A stretch of DNA of 20,852 nucleotides from Intoshia linei. Its lineage: Eukaryota > Orthonectida > Rhopaluridae. A program made the translations under genes and the position numbers. Location of the stretch: contig LWCA01000673.1 in NCBI GenBank assembly GCA_001642005.1, positions 1 to 20,852 of the forward strand, read 5' to 3'. How positions within the stretch are numbered: the first letter of the stretch is position 1; the number at the start of each line of letters is the position of its first letter. The notes under the pieces are model-generated. The model was not told where the DNA came from, ran no database searches, and worked only from the letters and a program-made list of their open reading frames with translations. Of this stretch, positions 8,001 through 15,369 are shown in pieces.

Positions 8001-10173
8001 CAAAAGTGGTTTGGTTTGACTCCCGGGTCTAAAAACATTTGACGGTTCATGAAATAGTTTCTAGAGGTCTACACATTTATATGAAATTTGTACATTGTAA
8101 ATGGATGAACCGGTGCGAAAAACGAAAATAATTTGGCGACAACTGTTTTGATTAAATAGTTAAAACGTGATACAGTCTAAGTCCTTATTAACTAAACTAA
8201 GGAATTGAAAATTCCGTAATTCCATTAATATGAAATTTTCCCCATAAGAAAACCCTTGTTAACGGAATTTAATTTTTTTAAATAAAAACCATTAAATGGT
8301 CATATTTTTGTTATTATGAAAAATTTTATTCATTTTAAATTATTTACAGAAATAAAATAAAGTTAAAAATGATATTTCCGCAATGATAGTAATTATTTCT
8401 AATTAACGCCATCTAATTTAATATCTATTAAAAATTGATAAAAAATGTAATAAATTGACTTGTAATTAGTAAAAAAATTAGTTTCTATTTATGATGGTCA
8501 TTAAAAATAGATTCTATAACTTAAAATTTAAAAGAGTGAATTTTTTTATTAACGGAATTTTTGGTTCTTACAAATTCGTAAGAAAAAATAAATAATAAAA
8601 AATTCCGTTAAAATTAAATTTTTCCGTTAACAAAAAGACTTGACCGTATTTCCATTATCTTAGATTATAGAGGTTAATTTCCAAGATTAATTAAGCGCAT
8701 AACAGAGAGATGACTATATAACATTTTGGAAAAGTTAAAATCACCGGATAGTAAAAATTTAAATTATACATGTATCAATAAATAATGATACAGATATGTA
8801 AAATGTCTTCAAACGCAATTGCAGTAGTTTTCATTATTAATATTTTATTAAAATAGATAAAGCAAGTCGAAGAATACATGATATATCGCAAAATACCCAG
8901 ACGATTAAGAGATAAAATTAGTGACTATTATTGTTATCGATATCAAGGTAAAATGTTTAACGAAAAGGAAATATTGTGTGAATTAAGTGAATGTCTGAGA
9001 GAAGTAATTTTTTTTATATAGAATTTAATTTTAAATTTAGGAGGTAGTTAATTTTAATTGCCGGGCTCTCGTAGGCTCTGTACCATTTTTTACCCATGCT
9101 AATCCAGAATTTGTGTCTCAGGTAATTGGAAAATTGGATCACGAAGTGTTTCAACCTAATGATTTCATTATAAAAGTGGGAACACTAGGTAAAAAGATGT
9201 ATTTTATTCAAGAAGGTATTGTGGATATCATCACTTCTGACAATAAATTTGCTACAAGTTTGTCTGACGGTTCCTATTTTGGAGGTAAATATATTAATTT
9301 ATACAAGTACCGAAGAGGTTGATAAAGTGCAAGTTTACGGGCCATGAGATCCAACCAAACGATACAAAAATGTTATCAACATAAAAAGCTAATTTTTTTT
9401 AACTCTTACTACTGAAATAATGCTCCAACGCGTAGGTACGGTCTAAAATAATTGGCAACCCTTGCAAAACAGTGAATACCTGGGATTAACCAAACTTTGC
9501 GTGTCGTATTCCACAAAATACTGAAAAATACAAATACAAAACACAAAATCCACAAAATTCCACACTGTATTTCGTTTGAAGTTATTTATCCATGTCGTTT
9601 TGTTTGTGAATTTGTAAATTTTTGTAACACATTTTTGTTTTTTTAAAAAACAAACGATTTAAATTCATTATTCTCATCTAAATTTTTATTGTAGCAATTT
9701 CAGATTTGTACATTATATATTTTTTAGAAATATGTTTACTTACAAACGCACGTAGAGTCGCAAGTGTTAGGGCTGCCACCTATTGCAACCTATTTTCCTT
9801 GTCAGTCGAAAATTTTAATGATGTTTTAAAAAACTACCCTTTAATGCGACGGACACTGGAAAGTGTAGCAGCACAACGATTAAATAAAATTGGTAAAAAC
9901 CCAACCATAGTAAATTCTAAAAGCATACAAGATGATATCAATGTAATGAACCATCTGTTCCCTTATTCTTCAACTTTGAATCCTGTCGACAAAGTTAACA
10001 TGTTTGAAGGCGACTTGAATGTCAATCAAATATTAAATTCTACTATTGATATGAATAATGAAACAAATGATGAAAATAATAAACACGAATCATCATTAAA
10101 GAACAAAAAACGCAAAATAAAAGGGAAAGGGTTGTTCAGGTGCAACACATTTTTAAAAAGAAGACCGACCTGA
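1048..10173 (+). CDS. Ih: Hyperpolarisation-activated cyclic nucleotide-gated (HCN/Ih) channel, 11 exons
   Basis: This gene encodes an HCN pacemaker channel, a plasma-membrane cation channel opened by hyperpolarisation and tuned by cAMP. Exons are 1048-2071, 2139-2583, 2822-2867, 4400-4517, 4629-4796, 6769-6866, 7533-7682, 7734-7952, 8857-9003, 9041-9284 and 9728-10173. All borders are GT-AG and all phases agree, giving 1034 aa. Residues 1-440 are a Lys/Asn-rich N-terminus. Then come the HCN domain (about 440-490, ending [10 protein letters not shown]), S1-S3 (491-590), an Arg-rich S4 (601-633), S5 with GHWNGCLQ, the filter CIGYG (704-708), S6, the C-linker and the CNBD (about 835-935). E887 and R896 match the cAMP-contacting Glu and Arg of HCN2. 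The pore helix [13 protein letters not shown] and [11 protein letters not shown] are arthropod-like. Residues after 940 are a low-complexity, basic tail. The S4-S5 linker looks two residues short. The start codon is the first ATG of the long frame; membership of exon 1 rests on a phase-perfect 67-nt intron. Confidence 0.95.
2139..2583 (+). CDS. Ih: HCN exon 2, HCN domain
   Basis: This exon encodes residues 342-489 plus two bases of R490. Its end, [20 protein letters not shown] through WIIHPCSIF, is the conserved HCN domain just before S1. The acceptor is TTGTTTAG|GG and the donor TTTCG|GTAATT. Confidence 0.93.
2822..2867 (+). CDS. Ih: HCN exon 3, 46-nt micro-exon with the start of S1
   Basis: After acceptor AACTTAG the 46 bases complete R490 and encode [15 protein letters not shown]. 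The donor is ATG|GTAATT. FYWDL is the invariant start of S1 in HCN channels, and both phases fit (1 base in, phase 0 out). The exon is too short to stand out as an open frame. Confidence 0.92.
2868..4399 (+). other. HCN intron 3
   Basis: This 1532-bp intron has no credible exon. It contains the hAT-like MITE at 3363-3844. Near 4157 lies a hAT-style end, AGTGTTTTTTAACTGGGGCA, with no partner seen. The open frame at 3606-3848 lies inside the MITE and is not coding. Confidence 0.7.
3363..3844. mobile_element. hAT-like MITE in HCN intron 3
   Basis: The left end, CAGGGATGCTCAAC, pairs with the right end, whose reverse complement reads TAGTGACGCCCAAC. About 10 of 14 positions match. Length is about 482 bp. 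The style (CAGNG ends, GTGGAC near both ends) is that of hAT elements. No 8-bp target duplication is visible, so it is old or the ends are slightly misplaced. Confidence 0.45.
4400..4517 (+). CDS. Ih: HCN exon 4, end of S1 to S2
   Basis: This exon encodes residues 506-544 plus one base. It starts [10 protein letters not shown] and ends [14 protein letters not shown], matching the S1-S2 loop and S2 with the family NFRTG motif. The acceptor is AATTTAG and the donor ACTG|GTAATT. Confidence 0.93.
4629..4796 (+). CDS. Ih: HCN exon 5, S2-S3 loop and S3
   Basis: This exon encodes residues 545-600 plus one base. The motifs [11 protein letters not shown] and [16 protein letters not shown] are the S2-S3 linker and S3 of HCN channels. 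The acceptor is ATTTTAG and the donor GCTG|GTAAAA. Confidence 0.96.
4895..5199. mobile_element. hAT MITE with perfect 8-bp target duplication
   Basis: Ends CAGGGGTCGGCAACC and GGTTGCCGACCCTG are inverted repeats differing by one G. The flanking 8-mers are identical, TTGTACAT at 4887-4894 and 5200-5207. Length is 305 bp with no coding capacity. CAGGG ends plus an 8-bp duplication are diagnostic of the hAT superfamily, and intact flanks suggest a fairly recent insertion. Confidence 0.93.
5500..5830 (+). repeat. Dispersed repeat family copy (HCN intron 5)
   Basis: The stretch contains TGTTTGTGTGTGTCC, then ACTAGTCTTAGAATTTTATA, GGTCAAAAACTTCAATTGTC and GAGAATTTAAAAAAAG. The same ordered blocks occur at 11190-11530 and, inverted, at 12480-13215. 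Copies are strongly diverged. Confidence 0.55.
6526..6540 (+). repeat. 15-mer dispersed repeat, copy 2
   Basis: GTACATAACAGTCAA is preceded by TGCTGTTTGTATGTG. The 11.65-kb copy has nearly the same leader, TGCTGTTTGTATGAA, so the repeat is at least 30 bp long. Confidence 0.65.
6769..6866 (+). CDS. Ih: HCN exon 6, S4 voltage sensor
   Basis: This exon encodes residues 601-633, with Arg or Lys at regular spacing through [20 protein letters not shown] and ending GQWEE. This is the S4 voltage sensor. The acceptor is TTATAG and the donor GAAGAG|GTAAAC, phase 0. Confidence 0.97.
6867..7532 (+). other. HCN intron 6
   Basis: This 666-bp intron lies between S4 and S5. A hAT-style sequence, CAAGCTTGTCCACTC, starts at 7079 with no partner end found. 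Reading on from exon 6 keeps an open frame for about 24 codons before a stop. Because two residues are missing from the S4-S5 linker, a very small exon may hide here; I could not pick one. Confidence 0.5.
7533..7682 (+). CDS. Ih: HCN exon 7, S5 and turret
   Basis: This exon encodes residues 634-683, with S5 followed by [18 protein letters not shown] and [10 protein letters not shown] stop lies in frame immediately upstream of the acceptor, so the exon cannot start earlier. [14 protein letters not shown] aligns with FLNMASVFMRIFNL of insect channels but lacks the two residues that usually follow WEE. Confidence 0.95.
7734..7952 (+). CDS. Ih: HCN exon 8, pore helix, filter and S6
   Basis: This exon encodes residues 684-756. 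It holds the pore helix FKALSHML, the selectivity filter CIGYG (codons 7794-7808) and S6 through [18 protein letters not shown]. It ends RQYRDK at the start of the C-linker. It is separated from exon 7 by a 51-nt intron. Confidence 0.98.
7953..8856 (+). other. HCN intron 8
   Basis: This 904-bp intron is mostly occupied by the Tc1/mariner-type MITE at 8173-8646. Nothing else could be assigned. Confidence 0.7.
8173..8646. mobile_element. Tc1/mariner-type MITE in HCN intron 8
   Basis: The element is 474 bp and flanked by TA at 8171-8172 and 8647-8648. The left end, CAGTCTAAGTCCTTATTAAC, matches the reverse complement of the right end, CGGTCAAGTCTTTTTGTTAAC, with one gap. GTTAACGGAATTT-type blocks recur in both halves. 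There is no open frame. TA flanks and CAGT-like ends suit Tc1/mariner. Confidence 0.75.
8857..9003 (+). CDS. Ih: HCN exon 9, C-linker
   Basis: This exon encodes residues 757-805. IKQVEEYM, the later RYQGKMFNE and the final LRE match the A'-F' helices of the HCN C-linker. The donor is GAA|GTAATT before the 37-nt intron. Confidence 0.96.
9004..9040 (+). other. 37-nt intron in HCN (intron 9)
   Basis: This GT-AG intron of 37 nt runs from GTAATT to AAATTTAG. Reading through it meets a stop (TAG at 9019-9021). Removing it restores [14 protein letters not shown], the exact HCN family sequence, so the intron is well supported. Confidence 0.93.
9041..9284 (+). CDS. Ih: HCN exon 10, end of C-linker and start of CNBD
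   Basis: This exon encodes residues 806-886 plus one base. [17 protein letters not shown] leads into [12 protein letters not shown] and [15 protein letters not shown], the first beta strands of the cyclic nucleotide-binding domain. It ends DGSYFG. Confidence 0.97.
9285..9727 (+). other. HCN intron 10
   Basis: This 443-bp intron splits the CNBD inside the Gly-Glu pair before the phosphate-binding cassette. It is A/C- and T-rich with no recognised element. Confidence 0.7.
9728..10173 (+). CDS. Ih: HCN exon 11, CNBD phosphate-binding cassette and C-tail
   Basis: This exon completes E887 and encodes [20 protein letters not shown], the phosphate-binding cassette, then the C-helix region [18 protein letters not shown] low-complexity tail with a basic end follows. 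The stop is TGA at 10171-10173. Confidence 0.97.
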
Positions 10174-10208
10174 ATTAAAAATTAAAAAAATTTACGTTGT
10201 AAATATCA

Positions 10209-10214
10209 AATAAA
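10209..10214 (+). terminator. HCN polyadenylation signal
   Basis: AATAAA lies 36 bp after the HCN stop codon. Cleavage 10-30 nt downstream would fall inside the last exon of the opposite-strand Ig gene. Confidence 0.6.
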
Positions 10215-10222
10215 AATATATA

Positions 10223-10228
10223 TTTAAT
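10223..10228 (-). terminator. Candidate polyadenylation signal of the Ig gene
   Basis: The minus strand reads ATTAAA immediately after the Ig gene stop codon (10230-10232). ATTAAA is the commonest variant signal, but AT-rich sequence makes chance matches likely. Confidence 0.35.
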
Positions 10229-10229
10229 T

Positions 10230-10631
10230 TTACAAATTGACTACAGAATCTTTTACAGCGTAATTATTCAAACAAACTGAACTGCTTTTTTTACATTTTC
10301 TGTTTTTCATATATTTTACTTTATATATATAAACACATAAAACAACTCCCATAATTTGAAGTATATTTGCAAGTATTATCCATGCCCAAATGAATTTGTC
10401 TATAAATACTTTTAAATAAAAAATAACAAGATTAATACTGTAAACAATAACTTCAATTTCCCGTGTCAATTTGACATGATTTAAGGAAGCTTCACACGAG
10501 TAAATTCCAGAATCTTCTACTAAAGAATCGTTTTTTACATACTTTACATATTTTAAACTATTATTTTGAAAATATTTCAAAGTTGTTAGAGTTTTAGATT
10601 CATATATAATATTTAGTTTAGGATTGATATC
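10230..10631 (-). CDS. Ig gene exon 4: end of the last Ig domain, membrane segment, tail
   Basis: This exon encodes residues 197-329. VEDSGIYSCEA is the F strand of an Ig domain. The hydrophobic segment WAWIILANILQIMGVVLCVY is the transmembrane helix. The tail KVKYMKNRKCKKSS is basic, consistent with a cytoplasmic side. The acceptor is CATTTTAG at phase 0; the stop is TAA. Confidence 0.88.
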   Translation of the reverse strand, partial: DINPKLNIIYESKTLTTLKYFQNNSLKYVKYVKNDSLVEDSGIYSCEASLNHVKLTREIEVIVYSINLVIFYLKVFIDKFIWAWIILANILQIMGVVLCVYIYKVKYMKNRKCKKSSSVCLNNYAVKDSVVNL

Positions 10632-13600
10632 CTAAAATGTAAAATGTATTCTATTAATCTTTTTTATATCATTTATATTTATGTATTTCGTATGATTAAT
10701 ATTATTTTAGGTCACATATTAAGATTTTAAAACACGTTAACAAAATTAGAGTCTTGTAATATATTAATTTTTTATTTCGGAAGCCTAAGATTGGACAATG
10801 TTCCTTGAAAAACAAACTTAGCCGCCTGATTCAATTTTTTATTAGGAAAAAATCAAACATATATTATTTAATAAAATGTATAATTTGGTCAATAATGTAC
10901 CCAAAAAAGTAAAATATATTACCTTCATGTGAAATTCACATAAAATAACGAAAGGTGTGTTGATATTGACTATATGTGATCTTTTAGGGGTGACAATTCT
11001 TATAAAAGCTAAAAAATATAAACTTCAATTAATTTTTTAAATACGACTAAATTGTATAGAATGTTGAAACGTTTCATTGTTGGAATCAGTATATTGAGAA
11101 ACAAAATTATAATTCATTACCGAATCGTCTAAATAATTATATAGCTCAATTTTTAAAGGAAAAATTGATCAATTTTCGAATATAAAAATAAAAGTATGTC
11201 TGTTTGTAACCATTGCTTAAATAAAGTAATAGGCGTAGAATTTTAAAAACATAAATTTCTATAACCGTTTTTTGAGGGTCGCTTTTTATAGCAAATTTTA
11301 CGTTGAAAAATTAAGTCCTTCATCGTTAAAAAACCGATTTATCCTTTGTTTGAAAATGAAACGAGTCCTAGAATTTAAAAAAAGAGTCCTTTGTATTTTA
11401 AATTCTGAAAGACTTTATGAATTTGAATTCTGAGAATGAAATTTGTAATGATTACTCTCGAAAAACTGTATTAGAAATTGGGGTTTTTTAATTCTAGGAA
11501 TTCAATTTTATATAAGTAAAGGATAAATTAGGTACCCACGAAATAATTAAAATTATATGTCACCATCCGTTAAAAAAGGTTAGGAGCCTGGTTTATAAAA
11601 ATACAAATTGGTCTTATAATTAAAACGTCGATCTTCGGTATAATCAGCTGCTGTTTGTATGAAGTACACACCAGTCAAGTGACTTTAACATAACATAATT
11701 TTAAATAAAAAAAATAGATAAATTTTCTCCATAACCTTTAATTCCGAAGATTAAAATTATTTCTGCATGTTAATTGCGAAAGCTGCGTCAGCTTTTTCAA
11801 AATATTCTAGAATATTAATTTTTTTTACATTTTTCAAAATTAATTAAAAATAGATTATTTGAGTTTTTGACCGTTAAGATAGAAATTTCTTAGTAACACT
11901 TGTGTTACGTTATGCATGGAAAAAAGCTGACTTGAAACTTGTGTTTCTTTAAATTTCTGAGACAGCTAGTTTTCTAAATATATGGTTACACACAGACCAA
12001 ATGATTTTTAGCCACTTTTACATTATATAAGTAAGGATGTTCTATTGATCCATGATCATATCAAGCAGTTCTGTATAAATGCCTCAATGGGCAGAATTTC
12101 CTTATACTTTAAAAATTTGAGTTTAATTTGATCTTCAAAATTTGTAGTCTTAATTGCAACATTTATAAGTCCATTAATGAAATAATTATTTGCAGTAAGT
12201 ATTATCGAAAGAAAAAAGCTATGTATATCAACCTTTTTTACATTGATGTGGAGTCCACACTGTGGACATTGTAAACAGTTGCGTAGTAATGGGAAAAAAT
12301 CCGAAGAAATCAATTAAATAGATTTCCACCTATATTTCTTTATTAGAAATGTAGACATTCAATGGTCATTTTTTTTGAAATTATAGGATGATTATTTACT
12401 TTTTCATTTTTTAATTTTAATACATTTGACAAATATTGGTTGATAATATATATAAAATTATTTTTCGCCAGAAATGCGTAGATTTCTGGGGTTGAAATTT
12501 TGTATTTATATCAACTGGAATAAGCTGTATCAGAATAATCTTTTCTTTTAATAGTAGGACCGTTAATTATTTCACATTTTTTGTTTTAATAAAATATTTC
12601 GGAAAAAAATATATATGAATATTAAAATGCTTTTTTGACCGTGAAGTCGTCACTTATTCGGATTGAAAATACTAAAATTCTTTTTTGACCGTGAAGGCAT
12701 CACTTAATCAGATTGAAATTTTTTCTGGTAGTTAACAGGATATAACTATATCATCTGTAATTTTTTTAAAATTCTAGTGCTGTTTTCATTTTTAAAAAAA
12801 AGGTAATATGTGGTTTTCATCGTGAAAATAATCTTTTGTGAAGTTGCTATTATGTTATCAAAAACTATCCCAGAATTTATGTTGTGTAAAATTCTAAGAT
12901 TTTTTCATTTTTACAAAAAAGGGTAAATTGGGGTTTTTGTCATGAAGATATAAGATTTTGAAATTGAAATTTATCATAATGTTGATAGTTTTAAAATCTT
13001 TATCAGGTTATGTATTTTTTATAATTCTAGGAATCGTTTGAATTTTAAAAAAAGTATAATTCGGGGTTTTGACTTTGAAGGACTCAATTTAGTAAAATGA
13101 AATTTGCGATAAAACAATATTTTCGAAAAACAGTAAAAACAATATGGTTTTTAAAACTCAACTCATCTTACTTTCTTAAATAAACTGGAACAGACATACA
13201 GACGTATATTTTTAACTAAATGCTTTATATAAGTAAAATTTATTTTTGTAATTACTTTAGTAAAATCTAATATTTAATATTATATTTTTGTTAATAATAA
13301 TGATAATGATACAATAATTAGTGATTAATTAGATTCTATTTTAAAAGAGGGTATCTACTTAAATCCAACCAATTTTACTAATAATCAAAATTTACCAACA
13401 CTAACAGGAAAAATTCAGTTTTAACAATCTTTAAAGGAAAAATCCAGTTTTACCAACCCTAAAAGAAAAAATTCCAGTTTTTCACAAAAAACATCGAAAA
13501 CATGGTAGCATTTTTTTTAGAAATTTTTTTGCAGCTGCATTTAATCGATTTATAATAAATAATTGGCATTGAAATTTTTTCAAATCAGGCATAGTTTAGT

Positions 13601-15312
13601 TCTTAAATACATCCGAATATCGTATTTCCTCTTGTTCACCTTTTACATTTAAAGAATCAGAGTCCATTTTTGATTTAAACCAATAAATAATGGTATTTTT
13701 TAGTTTCTCTGTATTTATGTGCCTTCCAGTCATTTCTTGATATTTTTGATCATAAAATGGTTTAAAAGATACTATTTTTTTACCACTATCTTCAATAATT
13801 TTTGTTACATTAATTATCAGAAGTTCAATATTTACTTGTTGTTTTCCTAATTATTTATTCTTCAGAATAGAATTAAAAAATTCACAAATGTTGTTTGTAG
13901 ATGGTGCGTGGGGGGCTACACACTCAAACCAATTTATGTTTTTGTCTATTCGTTTTTGTTAAAATTTATACAGGAAGTCTGTTAATTCTTCAAATGTGTG
14001 ATAAAAGTCTAGGAACATTTTAAGGTAGTATCGAAAAATTTCTTCGTTTGAACATCACTGCAAAAATACAATATCATTCATAATTTGTGTTCGAATCGAT
14101 TCTATTATTCCGGAAGCATCAGTTTGGTAGGTCAGGTTGGTAAAAGTGGATTATTCCCTTAAGGCCTGGTAAAGTGGCTTTTCCCATAAGGGTTGGTAAA
14201 ATTGAGATTTTTCCCTTAATGGTTAGTTAAACTCGATTTTTCCATTAAAAGTTGGTAAAAGTGCATTTTTAGTAAAAACGGTTGAATTTAAGTAAAAATG
14301 GTTGATTTAAGAATATTCTCTTTAAAATATATGGCCTTCAAATCTATTGTCAAGTAACTGCAACCTTCTCACGGTTAAGGGTCATCCACCTCAAGTATAT
14401 AGGCTGTAACAAAAAAATTTATATGATAATCCACAACTATATAAAAAAATAATATATAATTAATATAAAAACATACCAGTAAAATTGATTGATATAGTCT
14501 TATCTTTATTAATAATAATGTCCTTATGACTATCAATCTTGGCATTATTTTTTTTGATTTTCCAAGTGAAAGAATCGTCAACCAGAGAAAAAACAGAATT
14601 CAAAATAATGTTATCAGTATTCAATACACCAACATTCGACGAAGCTAAATTAATATAAATATGTATTATAATTAAAATGTCTACAGACCAGAACATAAAA
14701 TTTAAAGTTTAAAAAATACAAGGCACTTTTAGTTTCTCAACAATTTTTTGGTTTTTACGAGACGAAATAAAAAATATTGACACAAATTGTAGATACAATT
14801 AAAAAAGTTGTACATTAAATTTATAAATTTATCAATTTGTATATTTGTAAAAAAATATTTTCGTGGGTACACTAAAAAACTTTTCAATTTTTCATAATCT
14901 TGCAGCTACGGAGTGCACATTCCCACGTGTAATGTACATCAAACAATAATCTTTTAAAAAAACATTAAAAAAAATTACTAGGATAAAATAGTCCACTGTA
15001 ATTGACACACTTGAACAGTCCCCAAACGGGAACGTGTCCATGTCTCGATTTAAGAGAATCAGAGTACCGTTTCTTTTGAGTAGAATTGTAATTTTTGGTA
15101 AAGTTTTGAAATTTTGTTTTGACTTCAATAACATCAGATTTTGAGTAGTACCATGGCTTTAAAATTTGCCATTGTTGATTATGAAAATTTTTAATACATT
15201 CCGTGTCGAAAGGTTTAATATCAGGGTATACGCTAATTTTGCCTTGAGAAAATGTTGAACTTAAGGCAATAATAGAAAATATAAATATCGTCCAAATGAG
15301 CATTTTAAACAT
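10230..15312 (-). CDS. Ig-domain single-pass membrane protein, basigin-like, 4 exons
   Basis: This gene predicts a type I membrane glycoprotein of 329 aa. Minus-strand exons are 15312-14979, 14644-14477, 11008-10923 and 10631-10230; all are GT-AG with agreeing phases. Residues 1-24 are a signal peptide (MLIWTIFIFSIIALSS core). A first Ig-like domain has C39 and C102 in WGLFKCVNYSG. A middle segment has FTWKI but no canonical cysteines. The last Ig domain pairs C191 (VILCEF) with C242 (EDSGIYSCEA). Several N-x-S/T sites occur. The membrane segment is about 277-299, followed by a Lys-rich tail. A polar Q288 in the membrane and IYK at its end line up with the Glu and IYE of basigin (transporter chaperone), which suggests a divergent basigin/neuroplastin relative. 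Other small Ig receptors remain possible. The Ig call is firm; the basigin call is inference. Met 4 is an alternative start. Confidence 0.82.
10632..10922 (-). other. Ig gene intron 3
   Basis: This 291-bp AT-rich intron has nothing recognised in it. Confidence 0.7.
10923..11008 (-). CDS. Ig gene exon 3, 86 nt
   Basis: This short exon was found from Ig logic. After acceptor ATATTTTTTAG, two bases complete A168, then the frame encodes FIRIVTPKRSHIV and TPFVILCEFHMK, ending at donor AAG|GTAATA. It supplies the B-strand cysteine (C191) needed by C242 in exon 4. Both phases fit exactly (1 in, 0 out). Confidence 0.85.
11190..11530 (+). repeat. Dispersed repeat family copy (Ig intron 2)
   Basis: The copy starts with AAGTATGTCTGTTTGTAACC. 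It contains AAATGAAACGAGTCCTAGAA at about 11355, whose reverse complement matches the 12480-13215 array. A further block, GGGGTTTTTTAATTCTAGGA, lies in the opposite sense near 11480, so the copy is internally rearranged. Confidence 0.6.
11664..11678 (+). repeat. 15-mer dispersed repeat, copy 3
   Basis: GTACACACCAGTCAA follows TGCTGTTTGTATGAA, matching the 6.5-kb copy with two changes in the 15-mer. Confidence 0.55.
12056..12313 (-). other. Small open frame with CPQCG motif, unidentified
   Basis: The minus strand carries an 85-codon frame with NCLQCPQCGLHINVKKVDIH. CPQCG is half of a zinc-ribbon-like pair, but no second pair follows. It lies in an intron among repeats and is most likely a fragment of a mobile element. 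It has no splice support as an Ig exon. I do not recognise the family. Confidence 0.25.
12480..13215 (-). repeat. Tandem array of the dispersed repeat family
   Basis: Three diverged units start near 12767, 12889 and 13020, spaced 122 and 131 bp. Each has AATTCTA, then a TTTTCATTTTT-type run, then a GGGTTTT-type block and a TGAAG-type block. A separate 50-bp direct duplication starts at 12621 and 12671. The terminal part near 13180-13215 (CAGACATACAGACGTATA) is the inverse of the start of the 11190 copy. Confidence 0.65.
13358..13490 (+). repeat. Left TIR of the MULE relic, with tandem sub-repeats
   Basis: The units read roughly GGAAAAATCCAGTTTTACCA followed by ACCCTAAAA, repeated about three times with drift. 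They mirror the right arm. Confidence 0.7.
13596..14150 (-). pseudogene. Broken MULE transposase fragment
   Basis: One minus-strand frame runs across this stretch with three internal stops. In order it shows TFEELTDFLYKF, then WFECVAPHAPSTNNICEFFN, then GRHINTEKLKNTIIYWF. The W-E-x(3-5)-P-S-T-N-N-x(2)-E-x-x-N pattern is characteristic of MULE (FLYWCH-associated) transposases after the catalytic core. The N-terminal catalytic part is absent. The start is approximate. Confidence 0.7.
14150..14292 (-). repeat. Right TIR of the MULE relic, with tandem sub-repeats
   Basis: GGTTGGTAAAAGTGGATT, CTGGTAAAGTGGCTTTTCCC, GGTTGGTAAAATTGAGATTT and GTTGGTAAAAGTGCATTTTT recur about every 31 bp. Related units occur at 16880-16960. 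Confidence 0.7.
14477..14644 (-). CDS. Ig gene exon 2
   Basis: This exon encodes residues 112-167. It contains DDSFTWKIKKNNAKI and DIIINKDKTISINFT, typical of the C to E strands of an Ig fold with the core Trp. No B-strand cysteine is present. The acceptor is TTAATTTAG and the donor ACTG|GTATGT. Confidence 0.85.
14645..14978 (-). other. Ig gene intron 1
   Basis: This 334-bp AT-rich intron contains no recognised element. Confidence 0.7.
14979..15312 (-). CDS. Ig gene exon 1, signal peptide and first Ig-like domain
   Basis: This exon encodes residues 1-111: a signal peptide, then C39, W residues, two N-glycosylation sequons in QNFTKNYNST, and C102 in WGLFKCVNYSG. The donor is CCTA|GTAATT, phase 1. 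Confidence 0.85.
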
Positions 15313-15369
15313 CTAGTAAATTCATTTGTAATTATCTTAGTTTATTTTTAAAAGATGAATACTACCTGC

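Larger units (their letters stand above)
13358..14292. mobile_element. MULE relic with long terminal inverted repeats
   Basis: This is a 935-bp element. The left end (13358-13399) and the reverse complement of the right end (14251-14292) match at about 34 of 42 bases, starting CTTAAATCCAACCAATTTTA versus CTTAAATTCAACCGTTTTTA. Similarity continues inward to about 13490 and 14150 through tandem units of roughly 31 bp. The interior encodes a broken MULE-type transposase. A second CTTAAAT-like end lies at 14293-14311. No target duplication was seen. Confidence 0.72.
11009..14476 (-). other. Ig gene intron 2, transposon-rich
   Basis: This 3468-bp intron holds dispersed repeat copies (11190-11530 and the tandem array 12480-13215), a 15-mer repeat copy at 11664-11678, a small open frame at 12056-12313 and the MULE relic 13358-14292. 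No further exon is needed, because exons 2 and 3 join in phase. Confidence 0.7.

Noticed and set aside
14361-14375. Extra Ig exon just after exon 2 (frame with YILEVDDP)
   Set aside because: It would be a 14-nt exon with a weak GTGGAT donor. The 86-nt exon at 10923-11008 fits phase and Ig structure far better.
14892-15134. Second minus-strand frame over Ig exon 1
   Set aside because: It overlaps a signal-peptide and Ig-coding exon in another frame and has no recognisable domain.
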